From Zooshikella harenae (GTDB lineage: Bacteria; Pseudomonadota; Gammaproteobacteria; Pseudomonadales; Zooshikellaceae): a DNA stretch of 64,000 bases. Where the stretch lies: the NCBI RefSeq assembly GCF_018837975.1, contig NZ_JAGSOY010000002.1, positions 124,001 to 188,000 on the forward strand. The letters are read 5' to 3'. Each line of letters opens with the position of its first letter. Positions within the stretch are counted from its first letter, which is position 1. Below, in pieces: positions 8,837 to 19,162 of this stretch. A program made the position numbers and the translations under genes. The notes beneath the pieces are model-generated. The model was not told the DNA's origin. It ran no database searches and worked only from the letters and a program-made list of their open reading frames with translations.

Positions 8837-9472
8837 TTAAGCTATAGTTTTCTCTTTATATTCACATAAGTCTTCAATGATACAGGAGCCGCATTGAGGT
8901 TTACGTGCTTTGCATACATAGCGACCATGTAAAATTAACCAGTGATGGGCATCCAGCAAAAAATCTTTGGGAACAACACGAAGCAGACGCTTTTCAACTT
9001 CGAGTACATTTTTGCCTGGCGCGATACCTGTGCGGTTTGACACGCGAAAAATATGGGTATCAACAGCCATTGTAGATTGTCGAAACGCTGTGTTTAATAC
9101 GACATTAGCTGTTTTTCTCCCTACTCCAGGGAGTGACTCCAGTGCTTCTCGGGTGTTGGGTACTTCAGAATTATACTTTTCTATAAGAATTTGGCAGGTT
9201 TTGATGATATTTTCAGCCTTAGCATTGTATAGCCCTATGGTTTTAATGTACGACTTGAGTTCTGTTAAACCAAGGGTGAATATTTTTTCAGGCGTGTTGG
9301 CGATAGGGAACAGCTTAACGGTTGCCTTATTGACACCCACATCGGTGGCTTGTGCTGAGAGTATAACGGCTATCAGCAGTTCAAATGGCGAATTGTAGTT
9401 TAACTCTGTTGTGGGATTGGGGTTTTGGGCCTGCAACCGTGAAAATATCTGCTGTCGTTTTTCTTTATTCAT
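8837..9472 (-). CDS. nth: Endonuclease III
   Basis: A DNA glycosylase/AP-lyase that excises oxidised pyrimidines in base-excision repair. 211 aa, identical in length to the E. coli enzyme. Seen: the helix-hairpin-helix LPGVGRKTANVV (about 114-125) with the catalytic Lys120, VDTHIFRVSNR with Asp138, and the C-terminal 4Fe-4S loop with Cys187, Cys194, Cys197 and Cys203 in the canonical C-X6-C-X2-C-X5-C spacing. It follows rnfE by about 40 bases on the same strand, the same arrangement as E. coli rsx-nth, so it is probably the last gene of the rnf operon. Confidence 0.97.
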   Translation of the reverse strand: MNKEKRQQIFSRLQAQNPNPTTELNYNSPFELLIAVILSAQATDVGVNKATVKLFPIANTPEKIFTLGLTELKSYIKTIGLYNAKAENIIKTCQILIEKYNSEVPNTREALESLPGVGRKTANVVLNTAFRQSTMAVDTHIFRVSNRTGIAPGKNVLEVEKRLLRVVPKDFLLDAHHWLILHGRYVCKARKPQCGSCIIEDLCEYKEKTIA

Positions 9473-9511
9473 TTTACTATCATGGGTAATGAAACTGCGC
9501 TATGACAGGTG

Positions 9512-10228
9512 TTAGTTTATTTGGCCTGTAACCCTAACACGTTTGCTACCTTTTTCAACGGGTGATGACTTTTGTTTAGCACGCTCAGCTAAATGCTGGT
9601 CAATGATATTTTTGAGTGCAATCAAAAAGCCCATAAATACAAAGGCTCCAGGAGGCAAAATAGCAAACAGAAACTTTTTATAATCAGTGATTACGGTTAT
9701 CTCCCAGTTGCGAGCAACATCACCCAACAGGAGATGCATATTACTGAATAAGGTACCTTGACCTATTAGTTCTCTTATTGCTCCTAGTAATAGGAGGATT
9801 GATGCAAAGCCCAGCCCCATTGTAAATCCATCGACTATGGATGGCACTAACGCATTCTTGGCAGCAAAGCTGTCAGCTCGGCCTAGAATAATACAGTTGG
9901 TAACAATGAGCGGGATAAAAATACCTAATATTTGGTATAGCTCATAGGTAAAGGCTTGCATGAGTAGTTCAACGCAAGTGGTAAATGAGGCAATGATCAT
10001 GACAAATGCGGGTAAACGGATGGCATCAGTGACCTGTTTTCGAATGAGGGAAACAACCAAGTTTGAACAGGTTAATACTACGGTTGTTGCCAATCCCAAT
10101 CCTAATGCATTTACGACACTGTTTGATACACCAAGTAGAGGGCAAAGCCCTAATAACTGAACAATGGCTGGGTTATTTTTCCAAAAGCCATCAGCCGCGA
10201 CAGTGGACAGTGGTTTACTCGCCATCAT
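9512..10228 (-). CDS. rnfE: Electron transport complex subunit RnfE (RsxE)
   Basis: A membrane subunit of the Rnf complex, which couples electron flow between ferredoxin and NAD to ion transport; in enterics the Rsx version reduces the SoxR iron-sulfur cluster. 238 aa. Seen: [20 protein letters not shown] near the N-terminus, the half-channel motif shared with RnfA, and about six hydrophobic helices including [24 protein letters not shown]. The start overlaps the end of rnfG by 14 bases, showing translational coupling. The C-terminal tail is basic and variable. Confidence 0.95.
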   Translation of the reverse strand: MMASKPLSTVAADGFWKNNPAIVQLLGLCPLLGVSNSVVNALGLGLATTVVLTCSNLVVSLIRKQVTDAIRLPAFVMIIASFTTCVELLMQAFTYELYQILGIFIPLIVTNCIILGRADSFAAKNALVPSIVDGFTMGLGFASILLLLGAIRELIGQGTLFSNMHLLLGDVARNWEITVITDYKKFLFAILPPGAFVFMGFLIALKNIIDQHLAERAKQKSSPVEKGSKRVRVTGQIN

Positions 10229-10868
10229 GAGTCCTCAGTTGTTGCAGACCTTGCTGAAATAGGGTGTCTTGATGCTTGTTAAAGTAGTTTAAGGTGCGCT
10301 TAACAGCACCAACCACCGTTCTGGGCGTAATGGTGGCCCCTGTGAACTGGTCAAAATCTCCGCCGTCTTTTTTGACTGCCCATCGATCTTGATTGGGGTT
10401 TGTTAATGATTTTCCAGCAAAACCAAGAATCCAATCTGATACTTTGGTATCAATCGCATCACCTAGACCAGGGGTTTCTTTATGAGATATAACGCGTACA
10501 CCACTAAGCGTGCCATCAGCGTAGATTCCTACGAGTAATAAAATTCGACCATTATAACCATCAGGTGCTATTGCAGGCAGAATGATCGCTGATGGCTGTT
10601 GTTTTTGAAAGGCTACGTAGCTTTGGACAGGTTTCTCATTGCCCAGGTCTTCATTGGGGGCAATGCTAATAGCTGTTTTGAGTAAGTCATTATCATGACT
10701 TACTTCAGGTAGTATCTCATATAAAGCTTTGGCTTCTGCCTCGCGAATTTGGTCAGCAATTCGATCTTTGGTTAGTGCATAGGTAACAGCAATAACGCCT
10801 ACAGTCAGTGCAGCAAAAACACCTAATAGTAAGCTGTTACGGGTAATGGCAATCCCTATTACATTCAT
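10215..10868 (-). CDS. rnfG: Electron transport complex subunit RnfG (RsxG)
   Basis: A periplasm-facing flavoprotein subunit of Rnf, anchored by one N-terminal helix (about residues 12-32). It carries covalently bound FMN through a Thr in the S/TGATxT motif; here this is TGATIT at 176-181, so Thr179 is the expected site (family knowledge). 217 aa, normal. Also seen: [14 protein letters not shown], conserved in RnfG/NqrC. It lies 6 bases after rnfD and overlaps rnfE by 14. Confidence 0.95.
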   Translation of the reverse strand: MNVIGIAITRNSLLLGVFAALTVGVIAVTYALTKDRIADQIREAEAKALYEILPEVSHDNDLLKTAISIAPNEDLGNEKPVQSYVAFQKQQPSAIILPAIAPDGYNGRILLLVGIYADGTLSGVRVISHKETPGLGDAIDTKVSDWILGFAGKSLTNPNQDRWAVKKDGGDFDQFTGATITPRTVVGAVKRTLNYFNKHQDTLFQQGLQQLRTHDGE

Positions 10869-10874
10869 GGGTAG

Positions 10875-11933
10875 TTAATCCAGTTTTGCTAAGCCTCGAT
10901 TAGGCTTTTTGTGGCCATAGGTTCTAGGTTGGGTGTAGTAGTCAATGGTGGGGGCTGCCATATTCATCAGTAATACTGCAAAGGCTACACCATCAGGGTA
11001 ACCTCCCCAGGTGCGAATGATATACGTCAGTATCCCAATGCCTGTTCCAAAAATGAAGCGTCCTTTATTACTGGCTGCCGAGGTTACTGGGTCTGTAATA
11101 ATGAAGAATGCACCTAACATGGTGGCGCCACTTAGCCAGTGAAAAAGAGGGGAGCCATGCCCGTTGGAGCCTTCACCGCCATAAAACAAGGTAGCCATTA
11201 TAGCCATTGTTAGCAGCATGCCAGCAGGTGCATGCCAGGTAAAAACACGTTTATAGAGAAGCCAGCTTCCACCCAACAAATAAGCTAAATTGACCCACTG
11301 CCAACCCTTGCCGGCCCAGCTAGAAAAAACCGGGTTGCTTGCCCATAGCTCCTCAAGAGTCAGGCTGTTATTTTCCCGTAGGATATCCAAGGGGGTTGCC
11401 ATGGTCATTGCATCGAGTGTGTTGACAGGCACACTACCTGCGAAGAGTTGAATTGAGGTCATGAAGTCCAGGACCCCTTGACCTTCACGAACCCCTAATG
11501 CAGGTAGCCAGGCACTCATTTCTAATGGAAATGAAATGAGTAATAACACATAGCCAAGCATGGCGGGATTAAAGATGTTTTGTCCCATTCCACCATAAAG
11601 ATGTTTGCCAATAATTATGGCAAAGCTTGTGCCGATGAGTGTTAGCCACCAGGGAGCTGAAGGGGGAATTGCTAGGGCAAGAAGTACAGCCGTTACCACG
11701 GCAGTATAGTCTTGTAGAAAAAAGCGAATAGGCCGCTTGCGTAGTTTAATCACCAAAGCTTCACAGCTTACTGCAACAATTGAAGCCCATACCAAGTTGA
11801 TTAAGACTCCCCAGCCAAAAAAGTAAACACTAACTAACAGTCCGGGAATCAAGGCCATTAAAACATTAAGCATGATGGCTTGAGTTGAGCTGGCCTTAAG
11901 CGTATGTGGAGAGGTTTGTCGAATGAGTGTCAT
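10875..11933 (-). CDS. rnfD: Electron transport complex subunit RnfD (RsxD)
   Basis: An NqrB-family membrane subunit of Rnf with about ten helices and a covalently bound FMN. 352 aa, normal. Seen: KHLYGGMGQNIFNPAMLGY (about 110-128), the AMTMATPLD segment in which Thr180 corresponds by position to the flavinylated Thr of other RnfD proteins (inference), and SGATMLGAFFIITDPVTSA in the C-terminal half. It lies 12 bases downstream of rnfC and 6 upstream of rnfG. MTLIRQTSPH is the usual start. Confidence 0.95.
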   Translation of the reverse strand: MTLIRQTSPHTLKASSTQAIMLNVLMALIPGLLVSVYFFGWGVLINLVWASIVAVSCEALVIKLRKRPIRFFLQDYTAVVTAVLLALAIPPSAPWWLTLIGTSFAIIIGKHLYGGMGQNIFNPAMLGYVLLLISFPLEMSAWLPALGVREGQGVLDFMTSIQLFAGSVPVNTLDAMTMATPLDILRENNSLTLEELWASNPVFSSWAGKGWQWVNLAYLLGGSWLLYKRVFTWHAPAGMLLTMAIMATLFYGGEGSNGHGSPLFHWLSGATMLGAFFIITDPVTSAASNKGRFIFGTGIGILTYIIRTWGGYPDGVAFAVLLMNMAAPTIDYYTQPRTYGHKKPNRGLAKLD

Positions 11934-11945
11934 AGCATAACCTCT

Positions 11946-14201
11946 TTAGACGTCAGCCAGTGAAGATGATGTTTGTTGCTGGTGTTCAGCAAGTGCTGTC
12001 TCTGCTTCAGAAAAAGCCTTTTCTGCTGCCTCTACCTCTTCTTTTGAAGGAGCTGTATCGGCATGTTCAGCTAGTTTATTAAGCTTACGGAGCTGTGCTT
12101 TTGCCATAGCCACTTGGATTTTAAGGGTCTTGGTTTTTTCATCTAAGGGCGGTTTTTTAGGCTTCTTACTTGTAGCTTCTTTTGAGTGTGAGGGTTGTTC
12201 CGCCACAGAAGGCTTTGCTTTGGCAAGTGCTTGCTCTGCTTCAGTGAGTGCAGCTTGTTTATTGGTAATATCTGCTTTGAGCGCATCTTGATCTGCTGCA
12301 TTTTTTTCGGCTGCTGAAGCATAAGCACGCTCTGCTTTTTTGAGAGCAGCTTTCGCTTGCGCCAGTTTAATTTGCAGTACTTTCAGGTCTTGACCCGTGT
12401 TAGCTCCTTCAGAGGAACTGCTAGAGCCAGAGCTTTCAGAAGAAGAGCTTGCCTGATCTGTTTCATTAGATGTAGCTTCTGCCAGCGCTTTTTCGAGAGA
12501 CTGCTGTTGCTGTTGTAGTCGGTCTAAATCTTTTTGCTGCTTGGCATCAGGTGTTGATTCACTTTGCTCCATGCTCCTCTGTAGCTTTTTAAGCTGAGCA
12601 CTAACCATCGCAAGCTGAATTTTTAACTCTTTCTGTTCCGCAGAAAGTTGTGGTCGGGATTTGCTTGGTGTTTTTTTGGCCTTAGCTCTTTCCAGCGCCG
12701 CTTGTATTTCTTGTTTTGGCTGTTCGTTACTTGAAGCTTTTTCTGCAGCTGCGGCTTTGAGTCGTGCCGCTTTTTCTGCATTTGCTTTTCGTTTTGCTTC
12801 TTTGGCAGCCGCTTCTTTGGCCAGTCGCTCCTGTCTGGCTTCGAAGCGTTGCTTAGATTGCGCAGCTTTTTGTTGCATCAACTCCTGCTGGCGAATGATA
12901 CCTTTTGCGCCTCGATAGTATTGCACCAAAGGAATATGGCTTGGGCAAACATAGGCACAAGCACCACACTCGATACAATCAAACAAATTATGGTGCTGCA
13001 GCTGAGCGTATTCTTTGCCTTGAGCAAACCAAAACAGCTGCTGTGGAAGTAATGAAACAGGACATGCTTCAGCACAGTGACCACAGCGAATACAAGATTG
13101 AGCAGGAGGCACTGGAGGCAGTTCGGTCTGAGTACCTGCAATTAAGCAGTTAGTGGTTTTAATAACAGGTACTGTTAGGGACTGCAGGGTAAAGCCCATC
13201 ATTGGGCCTCCCATCACTAAGCGTGCTAGCTGCTCTGAGTGTAAGCTTGCTTGCTCTAATAGAAAGTCAACAGGCGTCCCTAGTCTGACTTCAAAGTTAC
13301 CTGGTTGTTGCAGTGCTTCTCCTGTGATGGTGGTTATTCTGGAAATTAATGGTTTACCAAGAATAACCGCATCGTGAATAGCGGCTGCAGTACCCACATT
13401 TTGGCAAAGGATGCCAATATCAGCAGGTAAACTACCACTGGGCACTTCTTTACCTGTAAGGATTTGGATAAGCTGTTTTTCCCCACCTGAAGGATACTTG
13501 GTTGGAAATACCACGATTTCTATAGCCGTATTCTCTGCTGCTTTTTTTAAGGCGGCTATGGCTTCTGGTTTGTTGTCTTCTACTCCAAGTAAGCATTCCG
13601 TAGGTTTGACTAAATCGTGGAGGATTTGTATACCACTAATAATCTGGTCTGCTCGCTCTCTCATCAACATATCATCAGCAGTTATGTAAGGCTCACATTC
13701 AGTACCATTGATGATGAGGGTTTTAATGGCAGACTCGGCTCGAGCCGCTAGCTTTACTGCAGTAGGAAAACCTGCACCACCCAAACCTGTAATGCCTGCT
13801 TGTTGGATAATTTCAAGAAGTTTTTCTGCAGAAAGTGAGGGGTAGTTTTCATTAGTCTTTAATGAAGTCCACTGGTCTAGCCCATCACTTTGGATTTCTA
13901 TGCAAGGTTCAGACATGCCCGATGCATGAGGTATAGGCATTGGGCCTATTGCTGTAACAGTGCCTGAGACTGAAGCATGAACGGGTGCGCTGACAAAACC
14001 ATTCGCTCTAGCAATACATTGCCCTGTTAGCACATGGTCACCAACAGCAACGATAGGCTCGGCGGGTGCACCTATGTGCTGGCTTAAAGGTAATATGACT
14101 TTATCAGGTAGTGCAGCAATTTTGATAGGTTGCTGCGTTGACTGATGCTTGTTTTCGGGAGGATGAATACCACCAGTTAAAGGCCATGTTTTACGTGTCA
14201 T
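11946..14201 (-). CDS. rnfC: Electron transport complex subunit RnfC (RsxC), with long repeat-bearing C-terminus
   Basis: The peripheral NADH/FMN- and iron-sulfur-binding subunit of Rnf. 751 aa. Seen: GGIHPPENK near the N-terminus, the nucleotide/FMN region [12 protein letters not shown] (139-150) with [11 protein letters not shown], and two 4Fe-4S motifs at Cys370/373/376/380 and Cys409/412/415/419. After about residue 440 comes a charged Ala/Lys/Glu coiled-coil tail with three related units at about 521-576, 604-661 and 688-739, separated by a poly-Ser linker (585-597). Such tails are known in gammaproteobacterial RnfC and vary in repeat number. The start overlaps rnfB by 4 bases. Confidence 0.96.
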   Translation of the reverse strand: MTRKTWPLTGGIHPPENKHQSTQQPIKIAALPDKVILPLSQHIGAPAEPIVAVGDHVLTGQCIARANGFVSAPVHASVSGTVTAIGPMPIPHASGMSEPCIEIQSDGLDQWTSLKTNENYPSLSAEKLLEIIQQAGITGLGGAGFPTAVKLAARAESAIKTLIINGTECEPYITADDMLMRERADQIISGIQILHDLVKPTECLLGVEDNKPEAIAALKKAAENTAIEIVVFPTKYPSGGEKQLIQILTGKEVPSGSLPADIGILCQNVGTAAAIHDAVILGKPLISRITTITGEALQQPGNFEVRLGTPVDFLLEQASLHSEQLARLVMGGPMMGFTLQSLTVPVIKTTNCLIAGTQTELPPVPPAQSCIRCGHCAEACPVSLLPQQLFWFAQGKEYAQLQHHNLFDCIECGACAYVCPSHIPLVQYYRGAKGIIRQQELMQQKAAQSKQRFEARQERLAKEAAAKEAKRKANAEKAARLKAAAAEKASSNEQPKQEIQAALERAKAKKTPSKSRPQLSAEQKELKIQLAMVSAQLKKLQRSMEQSESTPDAKQQKDLDRLQQQQQSLEKALAEATSNETDQASSSSESSGSSSSSEGANTGQDLKVLQIKLAQAKAALKKAERAYASAAEKNAADQDALKADITNKQAALTEAEQALAKAKPSVAEQPSHSKEATSKKPKKPPLDEKTKTLKIQVAMAKAQLRKLNKLAEHADTAPSKEEVEAAEKAFSEAETALAEHQQQTSSSLADV

Positions 14202-14782
14202 GCAGCATGCCCCCGTCCAGCATCAGTGGCTATTAAGTTTACGGGGGCGGGTGGCAACTCCCATGACCAGGTTTTTGTTGTTACTTCAATGGGTCTCATT
14301 TCAATACAATCAACAGGGCAGGGTTCAACACACAGGTCGCAGCCAGTGCATTCATTAGCAATCACAGTGTGCATTTGTTTGGCAGCACCAAGAATGGCAT
14401 CAACAGGGCAGGCTTGGATGCATTTGGTACAGCCAATGCACTCGTCTTCCCTTATATATGCCACTGTGCGGGGTTTTTCCTCGCCATGAGCTTCATCAAG
14501 TGGCATAGGCTCGACATCAAGCAAGTCAGCAAGTGAGGCAATGGTGCTTTCGCCACCGGGAGGACATTTATTAATGACATCACCATCTGCAATAGCCTCA
14601 GCATAAGGTCGGCATCCAGGATAGCCACACTGACCACATTGGGTTTGTGGCAACAGCGCATTGATTTGATCAACGAGTGGATCGCCTTCTACTTTGAACC
14701 GCACTGAAGCAAAGCCAAGTATGGCACCAAAAATTAATGCCAATGTCAGCAGAGCGAGTATGGCGTAGACAATAATCTCCAT
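14198..14782 (-). CDS. rnfB: Electron transport complex subunit RnfB (RsxB)
   Basis: The ferredoxin-like subunit of Rnf, anchored by an N-terminal helix (about 4-26). 194 aa. Seen: the first cluster motif CGQCGYPGC with Cys49/52/57 and Cys73, then two 4Fe-4S ferredoxin motifs at Cys115/118/121/125 and Cys145/148/151/155, each followed by PVD. It overlaps rnfC by ATGA and follows rnfA by 27 bases. All metal ligands are present, so the subunit should be functional. Confidence 0.96.
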   Translation of the reverse strand: MEIIVYAILALLTLALIFGAILGFASVRFKVEGDPLVDQINALLPQTQCGQCGYPGCRPYAEAIADGDVINKCPPGGESTIASLADLLDVEPMPLDEAHGEEKPRTVAYIREDECIGCTKCIQACPVDAILGAAKQMHTVIANECTGCDLCVEPCPVDCIEMRPIEVTTKTWSWELPPAPVNLIATDAGRGHAA

Positions 14783-14809
14783 GAGTGACTGCCTGTGATT
14801 AACTACAAA

Positions 14810-15406
14810 TTAAAGCTTGATAAGTCCAGTAAAGCCCATAAAGGCCAGTGACATTAAACCTGCGGTGATCATACCTATGGCTGCACCACGAAATGGCTGG
14901 GGTACATCAGCTAAGGCCAGTCGTTCACGCATTGCAGAAAACATGACTAAAACTAGCGAAAAGCCAACGGCAGCTCCAAAACCATAAGCAGCAGAGTCCA
15001 GTAGTGAGCTGTGCAGCCGGTTACTGTTAAGTAGGGCAACACCAAGAACTGCACAGTTCGAAGTAATCAGTGGTAGAAACACACCCAGAACACGATAAAG
15101 CAGGGGGCTTGCTTTGCGAACAACCATCTCGGTAAATTGCACAACAACGGCTATGACCAGAATAAAGGCAATGGTTTTTAAAAAGGTTAAGTCCAGAGGC
15201 TTTAAAATGTACTCATAAGTGATATAGCTGGTAATTGAAGCCAGGGTTAGTACAAACGTGGTTGCCAGTGACATACCCATGGCTGTTTCCAGTTTATTGG
15301 AAACCCCCATAAATGGGCAGAGTCCGAGGAACTGCACAAGTACAAAGTTATTCACCAAAATTGCACTGGTTAAAATAAGCGCAATTTCACTGGCTGAATC
15401 AAGCAT
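14810..15406 (-). CDS. rnfA: Electron transport complex subunit RnfA (RsxA)
   Basis: An integral membrane subunit of Rnf paralogous to RnfE, with about six helices. Seen: [20 protein letters not shown] and LETAMGM near the start, [19 protein letters not shown], and AVLGVALLN. The open frame extends upstream to a GTG at 15469, but the ATG at 15406 gives 198 aa, close to the usual 193, and places the LVNNFVLVQ block at the normal distance from the N-terminus. I chose it for that reason; neither start has a strong Shine-Dalgarno sequence. First gene of the operon rnfA-B-C-D-G-E-nth. Confidence 0.93.
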   Translation of the reverse strand: MLDSASEIALILTSAILVNNFVLVQFLGLCPFMGVSNKLETAMGMSLATTFVLTLASITSYITYEYILKPLDLTFLKTIAFILVIAVVVQFTEMVVRKASPLLYRVLGVFLPLITSNCAVLGVALLNSNRLHSSLLDSAAYGFGAAVGFSLVLVMFSAMRERLALADVPQPFRGAAIGMITAGLMSLAFMGFTGLIKL

Positions 15407-15473
15407 GCTTAAAATACCATCTACTGGAAAAAGTGCGATAAAACGCAGTGATTTAACGGGAGTTGTCACTAAA

Positions 15474-15497
15474 TGGCTGAGTGACTATTATCAGCCA
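15474..15497 (-). repeat. 7-bp inverted repeat upstream of rnfA
   Basis: TGGCTGA, 10-base spacer, TCAGCCA. It lies between metG and rnfA (both minus strand), so it may be a weak metG terminator or a feature of the rnf promoter region. In plus orientation it is followed by CTTTTT, but no plus-strand gene precedes it. Confidence 0.4.
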
Positions 15498-15671
15498 GCT
15501 TTTTATGCCATACAAGATGATATAGCATATGTTTTAAGTCAAATATGTTATAAGCTTAATTAGCATTGCTATAGCTAACAGTACCTTCCATTACAAAAGC
15601 TCATGATATGGACACACTAGTGGGTTAAGGTTAGCTTGCTGCCCATATCATTACTGTTAAACATTGAGTAA

Positions 15672-17708
15672 CTAGAGTACTCGCATACCTGGTTTAGCAC
15701 CGCTGTCTGGATGAATTAGCCATAGATCTTTGCCGCCAGGACCCGCACAAAGCACCATGCCTTCCGATAAACCAAAGCGCATTTTTCTTGGCTTAAGGTT
15801 AGCGACAACAACGGTGTGTTTGCCAACCAGTTGTTCCGGGCTATAAGCACTCTTTATTCCAGAAAAAACTGTACGACTTTGTCCACCTAAATCCAATGTC
15901 AGCTTTAACAGCTTTTCTGCCCCCTCAACATGCTCTGCGTTGGCAATCAGGGCTACGCGCAAGTCAACTTTGGCAAAATCCTCGAAGTTGATTTCGTCCA
16001 GAATCGGTTCTTTATTAAGTGGACTATCTGCAGGTATGGTTTGTTGCTTAGGCGCTAGGCTTTCTTTAGATGCATCAACCATCGCACTGACTTTTTTAGG
16101 GTCAACACGAGTCAACATAGCACTAAATGGTTGAATAGAATGATTGAGTAAAACGCTATTAACATCTTGCCACTGGAGTGGCTCAATATTAAGGAATGCT
16201 TCTGTTTCTTTAGCCAAAACAGGAATGATAGGCTTCAAATACAGCATAATTAGTCGAAACAGATTAATGCCTACAGTACAAACATTCAGGACCTGTTGTT
16301 CCTGTCCAGGTTGCTTAGCCAAGACCCAAGGAGCTTGATCATTGATGTAGGTATTGGCTTTATCCGCCAATGCCATGATCTCACGAACAGCTTTGGCAAA
16401 CTCACGTTGCTCATATAACGATGCAATAGTAGAAGCTTGCTCTGCAAACTCTGCAATTAATGTAGGTTCACTGTTTTCACTGGAAAGTACACTACCTTGT
16501 TTCTTAATGAAGTTGGCACAGCGGCTAGCAATGTTAACAACCTTGCCTACTAGGTCAGCATTAACACGTTGACAAAAATCTTCTAGATTAAGGTCAATAT
16601 CATCAATACGACTGTTGAGCTTCGCAGCATAATAGTAACGAAGATAAGATGGGTTTAAGTGATCCAGATAGGTCCGAGCTGTGATGAATGTGCCTCTGGA
16701 TTTAGACATTTTTTCATTGTTGACTGTGAGATAGCCATGCACACAAACTTGAGTGGGGGTGCGATAGCCTGCACCAGATAACATTGCGGGCCAGAATAGG
16801 CAGTGGAAGTTGACAATGTCTTTACCTATGAAATGGTAAACCTCAGCCTGACTTTCAGGACCCCAGAAAGCATCAAAATTGAGGTCATCACGCTTGTCAC
16901 AGAGGTTTTTAAAGCTTGCCATATAGCCTATAGGGGCATCCAGCCAAACATAAAAGTATTTACCCGGTGCCTCAGGTATCTCAAAACCAAAGTAGGGGGA
17001 ATCACGGGAGATATCCCAGTCTTGTAAGCCACTATCCAGCCACTCTGCAAGCTTATTGGCGATTTCAGGTTGGACTCGACCACTTGTTGTCCATTGTTGT
17101 AAAAAGTCAGTGAACTCACTGAGCTTGAAAAAATAGTGCTCAGACTGTTTCGTTACGGGTTTTGCACCAGACAACGTAGATACTGCGTTTTTAAGTTCTG
17201 CTGGTGAATACGTGGCACTACAGACTTCACAGTTATCACCATATTGGTCTGCTGCGCCACACCGAGGACACTCACCTTTAATATAGCGATCAGCTAAAAA
17301 CATATGCTTTTCAGGGTCATAGGCTTGGCTGATGGTCTTTTTGGAAATATGTCCAGCTGAGCGTAATGCTAAGTAAATCGTTTCAGAAAGCTCGCGATTT
17401 TCATCAGAATGTGTGGAGTAGTAATTATCGAATTCAATAGCAAACTCACCAAAGTCTTTGATGCGTTCAACATTGATGTTTTTAACTAGCTCGTCGGGTG
17501 TGATACCCAATTTTTCTGCATGAAGGCTGATAGCCGTACCATGGGCATCATCAGCGCATACGTAAATACACTGATGGCCACGCATTTTTTGAAAACGGAC
17601 CCAAATATCAGTTTGAATGTATTCCACTAAATGTCCCATATGCAAAGGACCATTTGCATAAGGTAGGGCGCTTGTTACCAGAATGTTTCGTTTAGCTTCT
17701 TGGGTCAT
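15672..17708 (-). CDS. metG: Methionyl-tRNA synthetase MetG
   Basis: Charges elongator and initiator tRNA-Met in the cytoplasm. The ATG at 17708 gives 678 aa (E. coli 677) and the usual [20 protein letters not shown] start; an in-frame TTG at 17726 would add six residues and is less likely. Seen: the HIGH motif as HMGH (23-26), a zinc knuckle with CPRC and CEVC around 146-162, EKMSKSRG (KMSKS, about residue 335), the anticodon-binding helical domain, a linker, and the C-terminal tRNA-binding OB-fold ([20 protein letters not shown]) that makes the enzyme dimeric. A good promoter lies directly upstream. Confidence 0.97.
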   Translation of the reverse strand: MTQEAKRNILVTSALPYANGPLHMGHLVEYIQTDIWVRFQKMRGHQCIYVCADDAHGTAISLHAEKLGITPDELVKNINVERIKDFGEFAIEFDNYYSTHSDENRELSETIYLALRSAGHISKKTISQAYDPEKHMFLADRYIKGECPRCGAADQYGDNCEVCSATYSPAELKNAVSTLSGAKPVTKQSEHYFFKLSEFTDFLQQWTTSGRVQPEIANKLAEWLDSGLQDWDISRDSPYFGFEIPEAPGKYFYVWLDAPIGYMASFKNLCDKRDDLNFDAFWGPESQAEVYHFIGKDIVNFHCLFWPAMLSGAGYRTPTQVCVHGYLTVNNEKMSKSRGTFITARTYLDHLNPSYLRYYYAAKLNSRIDDIDLNLEDFCQRVNADLVGKVVNIASRCANFIKKQGSVLSSENSEPTLIAEFAEQASTIASLYEQREFAKAVREIMALADKANTYINDQAPWVLAKQPGQEQQVLNVCTVGINLFRLIMLYLKPIIPVLAKETEAFLNIEPLQWQDVNSVLLNHSIQPFSAMLTRVDPKKVSAMVDASKESLAPKQQTIPADSPLNKEPILDEINFEDFAKVDLRVALIANAEHVEGAEKLLKLTLDLGGQSRTVFSGIKSAYSPEQLVGKHTVVVANLKPRKMRFGLSEGMVLCAGPGGKDLWLIHPDSGAKPGMRVL

Positions 17709-17750
17709 GGTCAGCCAGTATCTCAATTCTAAAGTTCAATAAGGGAACCG

Positions 17751-17779
17751 ATTATAATGCCAAAGATGCTGGGTTTCAC
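17751..17779 (-). promoter_or_regulatory. Probable metG promoter
   Basis: On the minus strand: GTGAAA, 17-base spacer, TATAAT, placing the transcription start about 35 bases before the metG ATG. The -35 lies inside a perfect 8-bp inverted repeat (TGCTGGGT TTC ACCCAGCA, 17767-17785) that could be an operator. Confidence 0.5.
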
Positions 17780-17785
17780 CCAGCA

Positions 17786-18688
17786 ATAGTTCAGGTTTTT
17801 GCCAGCTTTTAATGTTAGCGAACACTTAGGGTGTAACGCCAAGCATATCTTCAACTAACAAATGTTGACAGAAAAAGGTTGGCATCAATCAAGGTACCTC
17901 TTTTACAATTAAAGGTACAAACATTGATACACTACGTTTGAGGCATTGATTTGTGTGTGAAGTTGCCTGGTTTGCATCTTAGGAGGCAACAGGCAGAGCA
18001 GGATGAGAGTATACCATTTGGTTGGATAAGAAGAGTGGCTTTTTATCTCATAGTAAAGGGGCCATATCCTGTGGTATAGGCTGTAATGGTGAGCTGCTCA
18101 TGTGGGGCAACAATTAGGTAATGCTATTTACATAGAAGTGTTAGGTAAATAGCAATATTGAAGCAATATACTGCCGTGCCAAGTGTTAAGCTAATGGAAG
18201 TCATACTGCACATGTTTTCTGTTTCTTCGTACCCTAGGTGTCGTCTAAGAAAGTGGTGTCGTTTAAGAAAACAGCTTTGTCTTATGTATGATAGAATGCC
18301 TTACATCGATTGAACTCAACTGAGGTATGTTGAGATAAAATGCGCCTATCACTTGTGAAGAGTGGTTAGATTGCGAAAAACGAGAAACGTACTGATTCTT
18401 CTTGCTCGATATTCAGATATGTCTATAATCGTCGCCCCTTTCTCTTCATCAGTTGAAGGAAGGAAATGTAAAGTTAGCCCGTTAAGGCTGAACTTTGGGC
18501 GAAAGGAATTCTCCCATTGCTCTGTAAAGTAAGCCATGCTGGTCTGAATTGACTGGTGTGCTTTCTAGTAGGAGGTCGTGCTAAGTAAAGACCTTAGTCA
18601 CAAGACACGCACAAGATGTAAAGTACGTTGAAATAGCTGGAGCGGCCTTTGCTTTGGTAACAGCGGGTAGATAGCAAGCAGGTATGTT
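17786..18688. other. Long gap between divergent metG and the helicase-loader-like pair
   Basis: About 900 bases with no firmly supported gene, the longest gap in the window. A 62-codon minus-strand frame (18349-18537) has a partly protein-like sequence (DISEYRARR) but no ribosome-binding site, and could be a gene remnant. Two 18-base direct repeats lie at 18237-18272. The gap borders phage-like genes, so it may be scar sequence from their arrival. Confidence 0.4.
18237..18272. repeat. Two tandem 18-base direct repeats
   Basis: GGTGTCGTCTAAGAAAGT followed directly by GGTGTCGTTTAAGAAAAC (15 of 18 positions identical). They could be binding sites or chance; they lie about 420 bases before the DnaT-like gene. 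Confidence 0.45.
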
Positions 18689-19162
18689 ATGAGCAATGAT
18701 CGAAAACGATACAATCGTTTACTCAATCAAGGAGTTCCTCCTTGGGAAATCGTTACAGCAGAAACTGCCCCAGATGCACCTCAGCACCCGGTTTTTGGTC
18801 GTGGTCGAGAGGTTGATCAACAGAGATCAGAAAGCCAGGACGCTACGTCTGGAGCGAGAGTGCAACCATTGCCTGAGGACTTTGAGCCTGATCCTCGTTA
18901 TGTTGAGTGGCTTGCCATTCACTATGGAATTCCGGCAGAATTTATTTGGAAACAATTACCTGATTTCAAGTTATACTGGCTGGAAACAGGTGAAGCACGT
19001 AAAGCTTGGCAAAATCGATTTAAAAACCATGTGATCTATCAGTGGAAGCGCCAGCAAAGTGAAAGACGGCAAAACACTCATCAATCAACAGCTGAAGAAC
19101 TTACAGACTACAGCTGGGCCAACAAATTCCGCTTCGAAAGCGGCGTCGAGCGATCTGACTAA
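18689..19162 (+). CDS. DnaT-domain protein (primosomal / phage replication type)
   Basis: 157 aa. Residues about 60-121 match the DnaT C-terminal DNA-binding domain pattern: LPEDFEPDPRY, then helices with WLAIHYGI, QLPDFKLYWLETGE, WQNRFKNHVIYQWK. In E. coli DnaT this domain binds single-stranded DNA and helps DnaC load the DnaB helicase; similar domains occur in phage initiator proteins. The N-terminal 55 residues are polar and probably disordered. The ATG has a weak site (AGCAGG). It overlaps the following lambda P-like gene by 104 bases, so the two are surely expressed together. It sits between housekeeping genes metG and mrp, suggesting a domesticated phage module. Domain call fairly sure; cellular role inferred. 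Confidence 0.8.
   Translation: MSNDRKRYNRLLNQGVPPWEIVTAETAPDAPQHPVFGRGREVDQQRSESQDATSGARVQPLPEDFEPDPRYVEWLAIHYGIPAEFIWKQLPDFKLYWLETGEARKAWQNRFKNHVIYQWKRQQSERRQNTHQSTAEELTDYSWANKFRFESGVERSD

Noticed and set aside
12661-13689. Several plus-strand frames opposite rnfC
   Set aside because: They are antisense shadows of the Ala/Lys/Glu-rich rnfC coding sequence.
15407-15469. Longer RnfA starting at GTG 15469
   Set aside because: Adds 21 residues absent from the family and has no ribosome-binding site.
18349-18537. 62-codon minus-strand frame with partly protein-like sequence (DISEYRARR)
   Set aside because: No ribosome-binding site, no recognised family and an isolated position; could be a remnant but not supportable as a gene.
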